A DNA stretch of 64,000 bases from G965197715 sp965247615 (lineage in GTDB: Bacteria; Chloroflexota; Dehalococcoidia; Lucifugimonadales; UBA1127). Each line of letters begins with the position of its first letter. Within the stretch, counting starts at the first letter, position 1. Both the position numbers and the translations under genes were made by a program. This document shows, piece after piece, positions 35,840 through 43,655 of this stretch. The stretch covers positions 1,302,001-1,366,000 of the forward strand of contig OZ252022.1 of assembly GCA_965247615.1 (NCBI GenBank), given 5' to 3'. The notes beneath the pieces are model-generated. The model was not told where the DNA came from. It saw only the letters and a program-made list of their open reading frames with translations, and did no database searches.

Positions 35840-36688
35840 ATGAATGAGATTCCCTTACCTGAGACTGTCTACGGCGTGGACTTTAGCGGCGCCAGGGATG
35901 CCGGTCGGCGTATTTGGATCACGGAAGCCGTACCCGATGGGGCACGCCTGAATGTAAGGAAATGCTATCCTGCTCGCGAACTCCCGGACAGTGGATCAGC
36001 CCTTGATGAGGTGCTGCCCGCGCTACTCAAGTTCATTGGTAGCGCTGGGCCTGCGATCTTTGGCTGTGACTTCCCATTCAGCCTACCGGCATGCGTCATC
36101 CCGGAAGAGTCTTGGGCGAGATTCATAAGAGCCTTTCCATCGCGCTATCCCTCATATGACGTCTTTAATCGCTCTACTCATGACGCTTCTCTATCTGCTT
36201 CCAAACGTAAAGAGGCAAAACGACGCATCGATAACGAGGCTCAGTCACCCTTCTCCCCGATTAACATGCGCGTGGGCAGGCAAACCTACTACGGTATACG
36301 TAACCTACTGAAGCCTTTGGTGACGGATTATGAAGTCAATATCCCGCCTGTGCACTATGTCAAACAGGATGCATCTTGGATCCTTGAGGTCTGCCCTGCC
36401 AGCACCCTCAAGAGCCTAGGACGTCAATTGAATGAGGAGTAGGACAAGCACTACAAGGGCAGCTCCAATACGAACCAAACGAACCGAGAACACATTATGA
36501 AGATTCTTGAAGACGGCGGCGTCACAATCCCTTCGAACCTAGAAGACACAATTGCGCAGAATACCGGCGGGGACGCCCTAGACAGTGTCATCGCTGCGGA
36601 CGCCGCCCTCCGAGCTATTCGCAATTCGGAGCGCATCGCGCAGTCACAATGTCACCCCTACACCATTGAGGGCTACATCTACATCTAG
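35840..36688 (+). pseudogene. DUF429 (RNase H-fold) protein gene with an in-frame amber stop
   Basis: The frame starts at an ATG at 35840 (a GTG at 35828 is possible) and runs to a TAG at 36440-36442. Visible motifs are VYGVDFSGARDAGRRIWI, FGCDFPFSLPAC and SWILEVCPASTLKSLG, matching DUF429, a predicted RNase H-like nuclease family. Reading on in the same frame gives DKHYKGSSN and then GGDALDSVIAADAALRAIR up to 36688, which is the usual C-terminal end of DUF429 proteins. So the TAG interrupts a gene of about 282 codons at codon 201. Codon use is AT-richer than neighbours. The gene is probably inactivated; suppression of the amber codon is less likely. Confidence 0.75.
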
Positions 36689-36706
36689 CCAAATTCCCGC
36701 CGCCAC

Positions 36707-36740
36707 CCGTTCGTCCTGAGGGAAATCGAAGAGCGAACGG
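36707..36740. repeat. REP-like imperfect palindrome
   Basis: The stretch begins CCGTTCGTCCTGAGG and ends GAGCGAACGG, giving complementary 7-bp ends (CCGTTCG/CGAACGG) and an imperfect interior. It resembles a palindromic repeat (GTTCGTCCTGAG...) that I recall as dispersed in many bacterial genomes. It lies 30 bp left of repeat copy B. Confidence 0.5.
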
Positions 36741-36764
36741 ACGTGTCGCTATTTGGAGGACACC

Positions 36765-36839
36765 ATGGCCGAGCACCTGGACCAGGAGCACATCACGCGG
36801 CGCGTGGGAGACCAGCGCGTGCTGGTGCGGCGGGAATGA
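36765..36839 (+). CDS. 24-codon remnant of the selB 3' end, translatable and coupled to nurA
   Basis: An ATG at 36765 has GGAGGA four bases upstream and opens a 24-codon frame: three codons, then the 20 codons of the repeated selB end, then Arg-Glu-stop variants ending LVRRE. Its TGA (36837-36839) overlaps the nurA ATG. It is most simply the displaced original end of selB. The ribosome site and the ATGA overlap mean it could still feed ribosomes to nurA as a coupling leader. Whether the peptide itself does anything is unknown. Confidence 0.5.
   Translation: MAEHLDQEHITRRVGDQRVLVRRE
36771..36830 (+). repeat. 60-bp direct repeat, copy B (displaced selB 3' end)
   Basis: Identical to 35723-35782 except at 36803. 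It is followed by CGGGAATGA, which supplies a stop codon and the nurA start in an ATGA overlap, the arrangement expected of the ancestral selB-nurA junction. Confidence 0.95.
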
Positions 36840-38053
36840 GCCTGGACCTGCCGGAGACCATGGCCCAGCTGGACGCCCTGGGGGAGCGCCTCCAGGGGGC
36901 GTGGCAAGCCCGCCGCCGCCGACTCGCAGCCTCGGTGGATGCCCTGCGGCGCACGGATGCGGACGCGCTCAACCGCCGCGCCGGCCAGGGGCGCACCTTC
37001 TTCCGGCCCGCCGAGCCTTTGGAGGCTCCGGGCCCTGGGCACCCTGCGCCGGACCCTCCTCTCCACTACTGTGCCATCTCGGCGGACGGGTCCCACATAG
37101 ACGTCGACCGGCACCTGCCGGTCCGCTGCTTCCTGATGAATATTGGCGGATGCCAATTGGTTTACGATCACAAACCAACTGCTAAACTCTTCCAGCAGCC
37201 GACCTTGGCGGCCAGCCCCCACGAGCTCTTCATCGTCGACCCTGCCTCCCCCATCGATTCCCAGCCCCTGGAGGGCGCTCTCCTCAGCATCAAGCGCGCC
37301 GTGGAAGAGCTGACTGCCCTGGGCCGCTGGGTCCGGGACACGCCGCCCGGCCTGCCGGTCCTGGCTCTCATGGACGGCTCCCTCATCCTGTCCGAGGTCC
37401 TCGGCGAGGCCGGCCGCTACCGCGAATACGTGCGCAGGGCGCTGCTGGACGATGGCTATCTTGCCGCCCTGGACGCGCTCCGGGATGCGGCCGGGGAGCG
37501 TCGACTGGTTGTCGCCGGCTACATTAGCCTGCCCGGCCGCCGCGAGGTCGCCAACGCCCTGCGTCTCGCCCTCTGCACCTACCCGGCCCCGCGATGCCGC
37601 GACCACTGCGCCGAAGTCAGGCCGGGGGACCGCCCCTGCGACGAGGTGCACGAGTTCACCGACCGGGAGCTCTTCGCCCAAACCCTCCAACCCGGCGAGC
37701 GGTCCGCCCTGTTCGGCACCCGCACCTCCGTGGTGCGGGACTACTACGCGCCCCGGGGCCACGACATCCGCTTCTTCTACCTCAACGTGGGTGAGGAGAT
37801 CGCCCGCGTCGAGCTCCCAGCCTGGGTGGCGGACGATCCGGCCCTCTTGGCCCTCGCCCACGCGGGCATCGTCGACCAGTGCCGCCGCGGGCAGGGTTAC
37901 CCCGTCGTCATCCAGGAGGCCCACGAGCAGGCCGTCATCACCGGCGCCGACCGCGAGGAGTTCCGGCGCATGGTGGAGCTCGTGCTGGACGGCCGCCGCC
38001 TGCCCGTTTACACGTCAGAGAAGCAGCGCTCCAAGCGCCTGCGTGGAGTCTAG
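36836..38053 (+). CDS. nurA: NurA-domain 5'-3' nuclease
   Basis: A 405-residue protein of the NurA family, nucleases that act with the HerA translocase in end resection. An early catalytic Asp lies in YCAISADGSHIDVDRH near residue 83. LALMDGSLILSE near residue 178 gives a second acidic residue, and VEEIARVELP with YPVVIQEAHEQAVITGADREEF near the C-terminus completes the family pattern. The ATG at 36836 overlaps the stop of the selB-end remnant. HerA is encoded 3.8 kb downstream on the same strand, separated by two reverse-strand CoA-transferase genes. Known archaeal nurA genes are usually adjacent to herA. Confidence 0.88.
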   Translation: MSLDLPETMAQLDALGERLQGAWQARRRRLAASVDALRRTDADALNRRAGQGRTFFRPAEPLEAPGPGHPAPDPPLHYCAISADGSHIDVDRHLPVRCFLMNIGGCQLVYDHKPTAKLFQQPTLAASPHELFIVDPASPIDSQPLEGALLSIKRAVEELTALGRWVRDTPPGLPVLALMDGSLILSEVLGEAGRYREYVRRALLDDGYLAALDALRDAAGERRLVVAGYISLPGRREVANALRLALCTYPAPRCRDHCAEVRPGDRPCDEVHEFTDRELFAQTLQPGERSALFGTRTSVVRDYYAPRGHDIRFFYLNVGEEIARVELPAWVADDPALLALAHAGIVDQCRRGQGYPVVIQEAHEQAVITGADREEFRRMVELVLDGRRLPVYTSEKQRSKRLRGV

Positions 38054-38227
38054 CCCCCCGGGGTGTCCTCACGGGGACCATCGCCTCGGCCTCTGGCCTC
38101 TGTGGCTACTCCGCCCGCCCCGCGATGCGGAACAGCGGGTGGCGCGGCGACTCCCCCGCAATGGCGGTTCCATGCGCAGGCCAAGCGGTTCAGGCGCGCC
38201 TAGGGACGGTTGGTCCGTGCCTGGGCC

Positions 38228-39586
38228 TCATGCCTCTGGCCCCTCGTCCAGGCCCAAGACCTCCCTGTAGTCCGGGTCGTGGCGCTGGATTGCGTGACGG
38301 CGCAGCAGATCCCGGGGCCGCTGTGTCTCCGGCGGCTCCCGTTCCCCGGCGTCCGGCGCCGTAGCGACGACCCCCTCCGCTATCAGCGCGTCCACCTCCC
38401 GCTCGCTCAGCCCCAGGAGCTCCCGCAGCACGTAGTCGTTGTCGGCGCCGAAGGTCGCCGCCGGCCCGCTGCCCCCCGGCGTCCGCGAGAGGCGGTAGGG
38501 CCGACCGGGATAGACACGCGTGCCCACTCGCTGCACTGCGCTGTCGTGCCGTTCGAAGAATCCCCGGGCCTGGAGGTGCCGGTCCAGCAGCAGGTCCCTG
38601 CCGTCGAGGACGGGGCCGGCGGCGAGGCCCGCTTCCTGGAGGAGGTGGAATACGTCGCCGGCGTCCTGCGTCGCCGTCCACGCGCCCATCTCCCCGTCGA
38701 GCTCCTCGCGGTGCTCCCAGCGGCCCAGCGTCGAATCGAAGCGAGGGTCTTGCGCCCAGTCTGGCTCGGCCATAACCCCCCGCAGGCGCCGCCATGCGTC
38801 GTCGGAGTCTACGGCGATGACCACCCAGCGGTCGTCGCCCCGGCAGGGATAGCAGCCGTGGGGAGCCATCCAGTCTTGCTGGTTGCCGGAACGTGGCGAG
38901 CTGGCCCCCGTGCGCTGCGCTTCCAGCAGGGCCGGCCCGATGGCCGTGATCCCCGTCTCGTACATGGACGCGTCCACGTGGATGCCCTGGCCCGTCGCGT
39001 CGCGGTGCAGGAGACCCAGCAGGATGGCCTGGGCGTTGTTCAACGCCCCGGTCATGTCCATGAAGGACGGGTTGGCCCGAACCGGTGGGCCGCCGGCGTA
39101 CCCCGTGAGGTGGGAGAGCCCCGTGAAGCCGTCGATCGTTCGCGCAAAGGCCCCGTAGCTGCGCCAGGGCCCCGTCTGTCCGAAGCCCGTGACGTTGACC
39201 ATCACCAGGTCCGGCTTCACGCGGCGAAGGACCTCGTACTCCAAGCCGAGGCGCTGCGTCACGTCTGCCCGAAAGTTCGACGCCACAACGTCCGAGAGCT
39301 TGACCAGCTCCTGAAGCAGCGACCGGCCCCGGGGCGACTGCAAGTTGATGGCCGCGCTGCGCTTGTTGCGGTACCAGAGGTGGTGTGTGCCGCTCTCCTC
39401 CCACCACTGGGGGCCGGGTTCGCTCTCCGGAAACGGCACGAAGCGCCGGCTCACCACACGGCTGGGCCCTTCTATGCGTATGACCTCGGCCCCCAGGTCG
39501 CCCAGGAGCATGCTCGCCCAGGGGAGCACCAGGAAGTCCTCGGCCGCCAGCACGCGCACGCCCTCCAGGGCCCTGGGTGTACTCAT
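38228..39586 (-). CDS. CaiB/BaiF family CoA transferase (class III)
   Basis: A 452-residue enzyme when started at the ATG at 39586, where ALEGVRVLAAEDFLVLPWASMLLGDLGAEVIRIEGP gives the standard N-terminus; an open frame extends upstream but has no family similarity. SAAINLQSPRGRSLLQELVKLSDVVASNFR near residue 90 and NAQAILLGLLHRDATGQGIHVDASMYE near residue 195 are hallmark segments. An Asp in PSFMDMTGALNN lies where the class III nucleophile is expected. It moves CoA between carboxylic acids. The neighbouring gene encodes a second family member in the same direction, suggesting a two-subunit or paired pathway. Confidence 0.9.
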   Translation of the reverse strand: MSTPRALEGVRVLAAEDFLVLPWASMLLGDLGAEVIRIEGPSRVVSRRFVPFPESEPGPQWWEESGTHHLWYRNKRSAAINLQSPRGRSLLQELVKLSDVVASNFRADVTQRLGLEYEVLRRVKPDLVMVNVTGFGQTGPWRSYGAFARTIDGFTGLSHLTGYAGGPPVRANPSFMDMTGALNNAQAILLGLLHRDATGQGIHVDASMYETGITAIGPALLEAQRTGASSPRSGNQQDWMAPHGCYPCRGDDRWVVIAVDSDDAWRRLRGVMAEPDWAQDPRFDSTLGRWEHREELDGEMGAWTATQDAGDVFHLLQEAGLAAGPVLDGRDLLLDRHLQARGFFERHDSAVQRVGTRVYPGRPYRLSRTPGGSGPAATFGADNDYVLRELLGLSEREVDALIAEGVVATAPDAGEREPPETQRPRDLLRRHAIQRHDPDYREVLGLDEGPEA

Positions 39587-39683
39587 GTTCGTTCCCTGGC
39601 TGCGCGCTCCGTCCGGCGCATGCGCGGCGCAGGTACGGCCTGTGCAGCCACGGTCTGGAACGGCGCGCACGACAGAGGCATGG

Positions 39684-40877
39684 CTAGATGACCCCGGACT
39701 CGCGGAGCTGGACGACGTCCTCCGTAGCATAGCCGAGCCGCTTCAGCACCTGGCCCGTGTGCTGGCCCAGCAGCGGCGCGGGCTGCGCGCCCTCCAGTGG
39801 GTTCCGGGCGTCCAAGCGGTACCCTGGCCCCGGGTATTCGTAGGCGCCGGCCACGGGGTGGTCAACCCGGACAAAGGCGCCTCGCTCCGCGAGCTGCGTG
39901 CAGCGCAGGATCTCCTCCGGGCTCTGCACAACCCCCACGACGAACCGGTTGTCCATGGCCCTGCGCATGAAGTCGTGCTTCTTCTGCCCCTGGAGCGTGC
40001 GCTGGAACATCTCGTCCAGCTTGGGCCAGTTCAGATGCCGCTTGGCCTCGGTCTCGAAGTCCGCGTCGAGAAGCTCCGGGAGGTCGAAGAAGAGGGCCCA
40101 CTGCTCCATGGTGTTTCCCCCGCCCGTGGTGAGGCAGACGTAGCCGTCCGCGCACTCCAGGTAGTCGCCGTCCATGACGTTCTTCGTGTCCGGCCCGCGA
40201 CCCTCCACGTTGCCCGCGAAGCTGTAGTTCGTGATGTGAAAGGGGGGCATCATGGCCATGGACTCCAAGATGGAGACCTCGACATGCTGTCCCTGGCCCG
40301 TCCTGCGCTGATGAAGCACGGCGCCCAGTACGGCCACAGCCGCGTACCGGCCGGCCGTCAGCTGGGCCTGGTTCAGCGCGGCCTGGACGGGCTCCTTGCC
40401 GAAGGCCCCGCTCAGGTACATGAACCCGCTCATGGCCTGCTGGACGATCTCGGCGCTGGCGAAGTCACGGTAGGGCCCCTCGGCGCCGAAGGGCGTGATG
40501 GAGGCGAGCACCAGCCGAGGATTGACATAACCGATCCGCTCGTAGCCGATGCCCAGGCGCTCGGATTCCACGGGCCCGTGGCCCTCCACGCAGACATCGG
40601 CCTCCGCAAGGAGCTCGTCCAGGACGGCGCGGCCCGCGGGCTTCTCCACATCCAGGGTGACGCTCTGCTTGTTCGTGTTCAGAAAGAGGAAGTGGGCGCT
40701 GCTCTCTCCTGGGTTGGCCTCGTCCAGGAAGGGAGGCATGCGGCGGGCGGGGTCGCCGCCCGGCGGCTCCACCTTCACGACGGTTGCGCCCTGGTCAGCC
40801 AGCATCTTGGTGCAGAAGGGCGCGGCGACGCCGCCGCCAAGCTCGACGACCTTGGTGCCCTGTAGGATGTTCTTCAT
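39684..40877 (-). CDS. CaiB/BaiF family CoA transferase (class III)
   Basis: A 397-residue protein from the ATG at 40877, starting MKNILQGTKVVELGGGVAAPFCTKMLADQGATVVKVEPPGGDPARRMPPF. NKQSVTLDVEKPAGRAVLDELLAEADVCVEG and AVLGAVLHQRRTGQGQHVEVSILES are family segments. The stretch where the nucleophilic Asp is expected (KEPVQAALNQAQLTAG) shows no Asp by eye, so it may belong to a divergent subgroup or be the non-catalytic partner of the next gene. The two transferase genes are 97 bp apart and read leftward, opposite to nurA and herA on either side, so this block may have been inserted between them. Confidence 0.88.
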   Translation of the reverse strand: MKNILQGTKVVELGGGVAAPFCTKMLADQGATVVKVEPPGGDPARRMPPFLDEANPGESSAHFLFLNTNKQSVTLDVEKPAGRAVLDELLAEADVCVEGHGPVESERLGIGYERIGYVNPRLVLASITPFGAEGPYRDFASAEIVQQAMSGFMYLSGAFGKEPVQAALNQAQLTAGRYAAVAVLGAVLHQRRTGQGQHVEVSILESMAMMPPFHITNYSFAGNVEGRGPDTKNVMDGDYLECADGYVCLTTGGGNTMEQWALFFDLPELLDADFETEAKRHLNWPKLDEMFQRTLQGQKKHDFMRRAMDNRFVVGVVQSPEEILRCTQLAERGAFVRVDHPVAGAYEYPGPGYRLDARNPLEGAQPAPLLGQHTGQVLKRLGYATEDVVQLRESGVI

Positions 40878-41026
40878 GGAAACAGCGCCTGTCCTAGTTG
40901 CCTTGCAGAGTGTAGCCCCGGCGCGCTGCCCGGACAAGGCCTCAACCCCGCATCGCACGCCAGCGTCCGCCTCATTGCCTTCTGACTCCCCATGTCGCTA
41001 CGATAGTCACATCAGAGGTGCGTGAT

Positions 41027-41605
41027 ATGCGCGAGAAGATCGCAGAAGTCGTCGAAGCCACGTCCGCCGGCTTCGTCGGCCAGTGCTATGAGCTCTACCG
41101 CGCCCCCTCGCTGGGCGCATTCGTGCGCGTCGGGGATCCCCCTCTGTTCGCCGTCGTCCACAACGTCACCACCGGCGCCCTGGACCCCGGCCGGCGCGTC
41201 ATCGCCCGCGGCGCCGAGGAGGAGAGCGAGGCCGCCGTGTACGACAGCAACCCCCAGCTCGCCAGGCTCCTGTCGACCCACGTCGAAGCACTGTTCGTTG
41301 GCTATGCCGGGGATGATGGCCTCCGGCACGGCCTGCCGCCGTCGCCCCCGCGGATCCATGCCTTCGTCTATGCCTGCGACTCCGATGACGTGGCGTCCTT
41401 CACCCAGCGCTTCGACTTCCTACGGCTCCTTGTGCGCTCCTTGTCCTCCACCGCCGACGACACGGTGGCCGCCTGCCTGCGCAACGCCGCTGCCTGCCGG
41501 CCGGAGCCCGAGCGATTCCTGCTGGCGGCGGGCAGGGCCCTGGCACAGGTGATGGCCAGCGATGTCGGGAGGCTGAGCGCCATCCTGCGGAGGATAAGTG
41601 GCTAG
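41027..41605 (+). CDS. Uncharacterised protein upstream of HerA, possible HAS-barrel-like domain
   Basis: A 192-residue protein from the ATG at 41027 (GAGG eight bases upstream; a GTG at 41018 is also in frame). The N-terminal half, EATSAGFVGQCYELYRAPSLGAFVRVGDPPLFAVVHNVTTG, looks like a small beta-barrel of the kind found at the start of HerA (HAS barrel), but I am not certain. The C-terminal half is helical, with FTQRFDFLRLLVRSL and no catalytic motif. It lies 247 bp before herA on the same strand, so a role with HerA-NurA is plausible. No signal peptide or membrane helix is seen. Confidence 0.6.
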   Translation: MREKIAEVVEATSAGFVGQCYELYRAPSLGAFVRVGDPPLFAVVHNVTTGALDPGRRVIARGAEEESEAAVYDSNPQLARLLSTHVEALFVGYAGDDGLRHGLPPSPPRIHAFVYACDSDDVASFTQRFDFLRLLVRSLSSTADDTVAACLRNAAACRPEPERFLLAAGRALAQVMASDVGRLSAILRRISG

Positions 41606-41852
41606 GAACTGCGCAGCGGATGGGGTGAGGCCGCGCGGGCTTCCACAGCGCCGGGAGGTTCGGGCCCCCCGCCAGGCCCGGACACTCTGGGTCGATACAG
41701 CCCCCGCGAACACCCTCCATGCTCCTTTGAGCATCTAAGAGGTAAGCGACAAAGGCACCCAGGTGGAATGGGGTCATCATGAGGAGCAGCGGGTCCCGCA
41801 ACCCCGCGTTCCTCACCCCACACAGGATGACTCAGAGGTGGAGAAGGCCGAG

Positions 41853-43577
41853 ATGGAAGAGACCACGAGTCACCAGGTTGAGCCGTCCTTCTTGGACGCA
41901 AACGGCGCCGCGCACCGGCCGGACATCGGCCCGGGAAGCCCGCTGGGCATGGTGGTGGGCGGCTCCCTGTCCGAAGGCATCGAGGTCAGGCTGGACTCCG
42001 GCGCCTCCACAGAGGACATCCAGGCGGGCGCCTTCGTCACCATCCAGGGTGAGCAGCGCCGCTTCTTCGGAATGGTGAGCGACGTCGAACTGGGCAGCGC
42101 CGACCCTCACCTCCGCACCTTGCCCCCGGACGTCGCCGACCCCTTCGTGGCTCGCGTGCTATCGGGCACCGCCGCCTTCGGCGCCTTCCGCATGCGGCCC
42201 CGCCTGGTGCTGCCTCGTATCGCCGGTCTCCCCCGCGAGTCCCAGGGGCAGGGCGGCGGCATCGCGCCCGCGCGGACCGTGCCGGCCCACTTCTCGCGGG
42301 CTTTCAAGGCATCGGACGCGGACGTGAACCAGGTCTTCGGCAGCGAGGACGCCCGCCACTTCTGGGTGGGCAACCCTCTGGACATGGAGACCCGCGTCTG
42401 CCTGGACATGGACACCTTCGTGCAGCGGAGCAACGGCGTCTTCGGTAAGAGCGGCACCGGCAAGAGCTTCCTCACGCGGCTCCTGCTGGCGGGTGTCCTT
42501 CAGAAGAGCGGCGCCGTGAGCCTCATCTTCGACATGCACAGCGAGTACGGCTGGCAGGGCGTCGATCCGGAGCAGGCCCGCACCGTCAAAGGTCTGAAGC
42601 AGCACTTCCCGTCACGCGTGGCCGTGTTCACCCTGGACCCGGAAAGCTCCAGGACCCGTGGCGTGCCCGTGGAGGCCGAGGTCCGCGTCTCCTACCAGGA
42701 GATCCAACCGGAGGACGTTGAGCTGATCGCCTCCACGCTGCGGCTGACGCCGCTGGGCGTGCAGGCAGCGTACAGGCTCCCCCGGCACCTGGGGCCCGGC
42801 TGGCTGGAGGCGTTCCTCAAGCTCGACGGCGACAACGCCATCGACGAGCTGGCGGGCCGCATGGGCGAGAACCCAAGCACCCTCGGCGCCCTGCGCCGTC
42901 GGCTGGACCGCCTGGGGAGAATGCCCTTCCTCGTGCCCCACGCGCCGGAGGAGCCCCTGCGGCGGATCCTGGACTCCCTGGAGCGCGGGCTCCACGTCGT
43001 CCTGGAGTTTGGCTCCCACGGCCGCTCCCTGGAAGCGTACATGCTCGTCGCTAACCTCCTCACCCGGCGCATCCACCAGCGCTACGTCCAGCTCGTGGAG
43101 GAGGCGCAGGGCCGCAACGAGAAGGGGCCGCGCCCCCTGGTCATCTGCATCGAAGAGGCACACCGGTTCCTCGAGCCTTCCGTCGCCTCCCAGACCATCT
43201 TCGACACCATCGCCCGCGAGATGCGCAAGTACAACGTCACCCTCCTGGTCATCGACCAGCGCCCCAGCGGCATCGACCCCGACGTGATGAGCCAGATCGG
43301 CACCCGCATCGTCTACCCCCTCAGTGACGACAGCGACATCTCCGCCGTCCTCTCGGGCGTGGGCGACGGCCGGGAGCTGCGCGGCGTTCTCGCGGGCCTG
43401 GAGTCGCGCCAACAGGCGCTGATCTTCGGCCACGCCGTCCCCATCCCCGTCGTCGTGCGCGTCCGCGAGTACGGCAGTGCCGCCTCGTACGAGGAGCTCA
43501 CCCGGGGCGCGAGAGGACAATCGCCCGCCGCGCATGTGCGGGCGGGAAAGGAGGAGGAGGACGAGCTGTTTGGGTGA
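41853..43577 (+). CDS. herA: HerA-type DNA translocase ATPase
   Basis: The 574-residue protein starts at the ATG at 41853, after GAGAAGG; earlier GTG starts give an unlikely leader. The HAS-barrel-like N-terminus (GSPLGMVVGGSLSEGIEVRLD) is followed by Walker A GKSGTGKSFLTR near residue 198, and the Walker B box CIEEAHRFLEP near residue 431. IDQRPSGIDPDVMSQIGTRIVYPLSDDSDI is the HerA/FtsK-like sensor and arginine-finger region. HerA forms a hexamer that pumps DNA and recruits NurA for resection of double-strand breaks. In bacteria HerA homologues also occur in defence systems, but the nurA nearby favours repair. Confidence 0.9.
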   Translation: MEETTSHQVEPSFLDANGAAHRPDIGPGSPLGMVVGGSLSEGIEVRLDSGASTEDIQAGAFVTIQGEQRRFFGMVSDVELGSADPHLRTLPPDVADPFVARVLSGTAAFGAFRMRPRLVLPRIAGLPRESQGQGGGIAPARTVPAHFSRAFKASDADVNQVFGSEDARHFWVGNPLDMETRVCLDMDTFVQRSNGVFGKSGTGKSFLTRLLLAGVLQKSGAVSLIFDMHSEYGWQGVDPEQARTVKGLKQHFPSRVAVFTLDPESSRTRGVPVEAEVRVSYQEIQPEDVELIASTLRLTPLGVQAAYRLPRHLGPGWLEAFLKLDGDNAIDELAGRMGENPSTLGALRRRLDRLGRMPFLVPHAPEEPLRRILDSLERGLHVVLEFGSHGRSLEAYMLVANLLTRRIHQRYVQLVEEAQGRNEKGPRPLVICIEEAHRFLEPSVASQTIFDTIAREMRKYNVTLLVIDQRPSGIDPDVMSQIGTRIVYPLSDDSDISAVLSGVGDGRELRGVLAGLESRQQALIFGHAVPIPVVVRVREYGSAASYEELTRGARGQSPAAHVRAGKEEEDELFG

Positions 43578-43655
43578 GGCCCGGTGGGGGGGCCGCATGG
43601 TGAGTGTGAACAATGGCGGCGAGCAGCTTGGGATTCTTCAACCGGAGGAGCACCA

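Larger units (their letters stand above)
35783..36770. mobile_element. Candidate small insertion at the 3' end of selB
   Basis: About 988 bp lie between the two 60-bp repeats. Most of it, from about 35,840 to 36,690, is visibly AT-richer than the flanks and carries one DUF429 gene on the same strand. A REP-like palindrome (36707-36740) lies near its right end. No integrase or transposase is present, so it would be a non-autonomous or decayed element. The repeats look like att-type duplications left by insertion into the 3' end of a gene; this is inference from layout. Confidence 0.55.

Noticed and set aside
41763..41852. An earlier GTG start for herA.
   Set aside because: The extra 30 residues (EWGHHEEQRVPQP and on) have no family similarity, and the ATG at 41853 has a better ribosome site and yields a normal HerA length.
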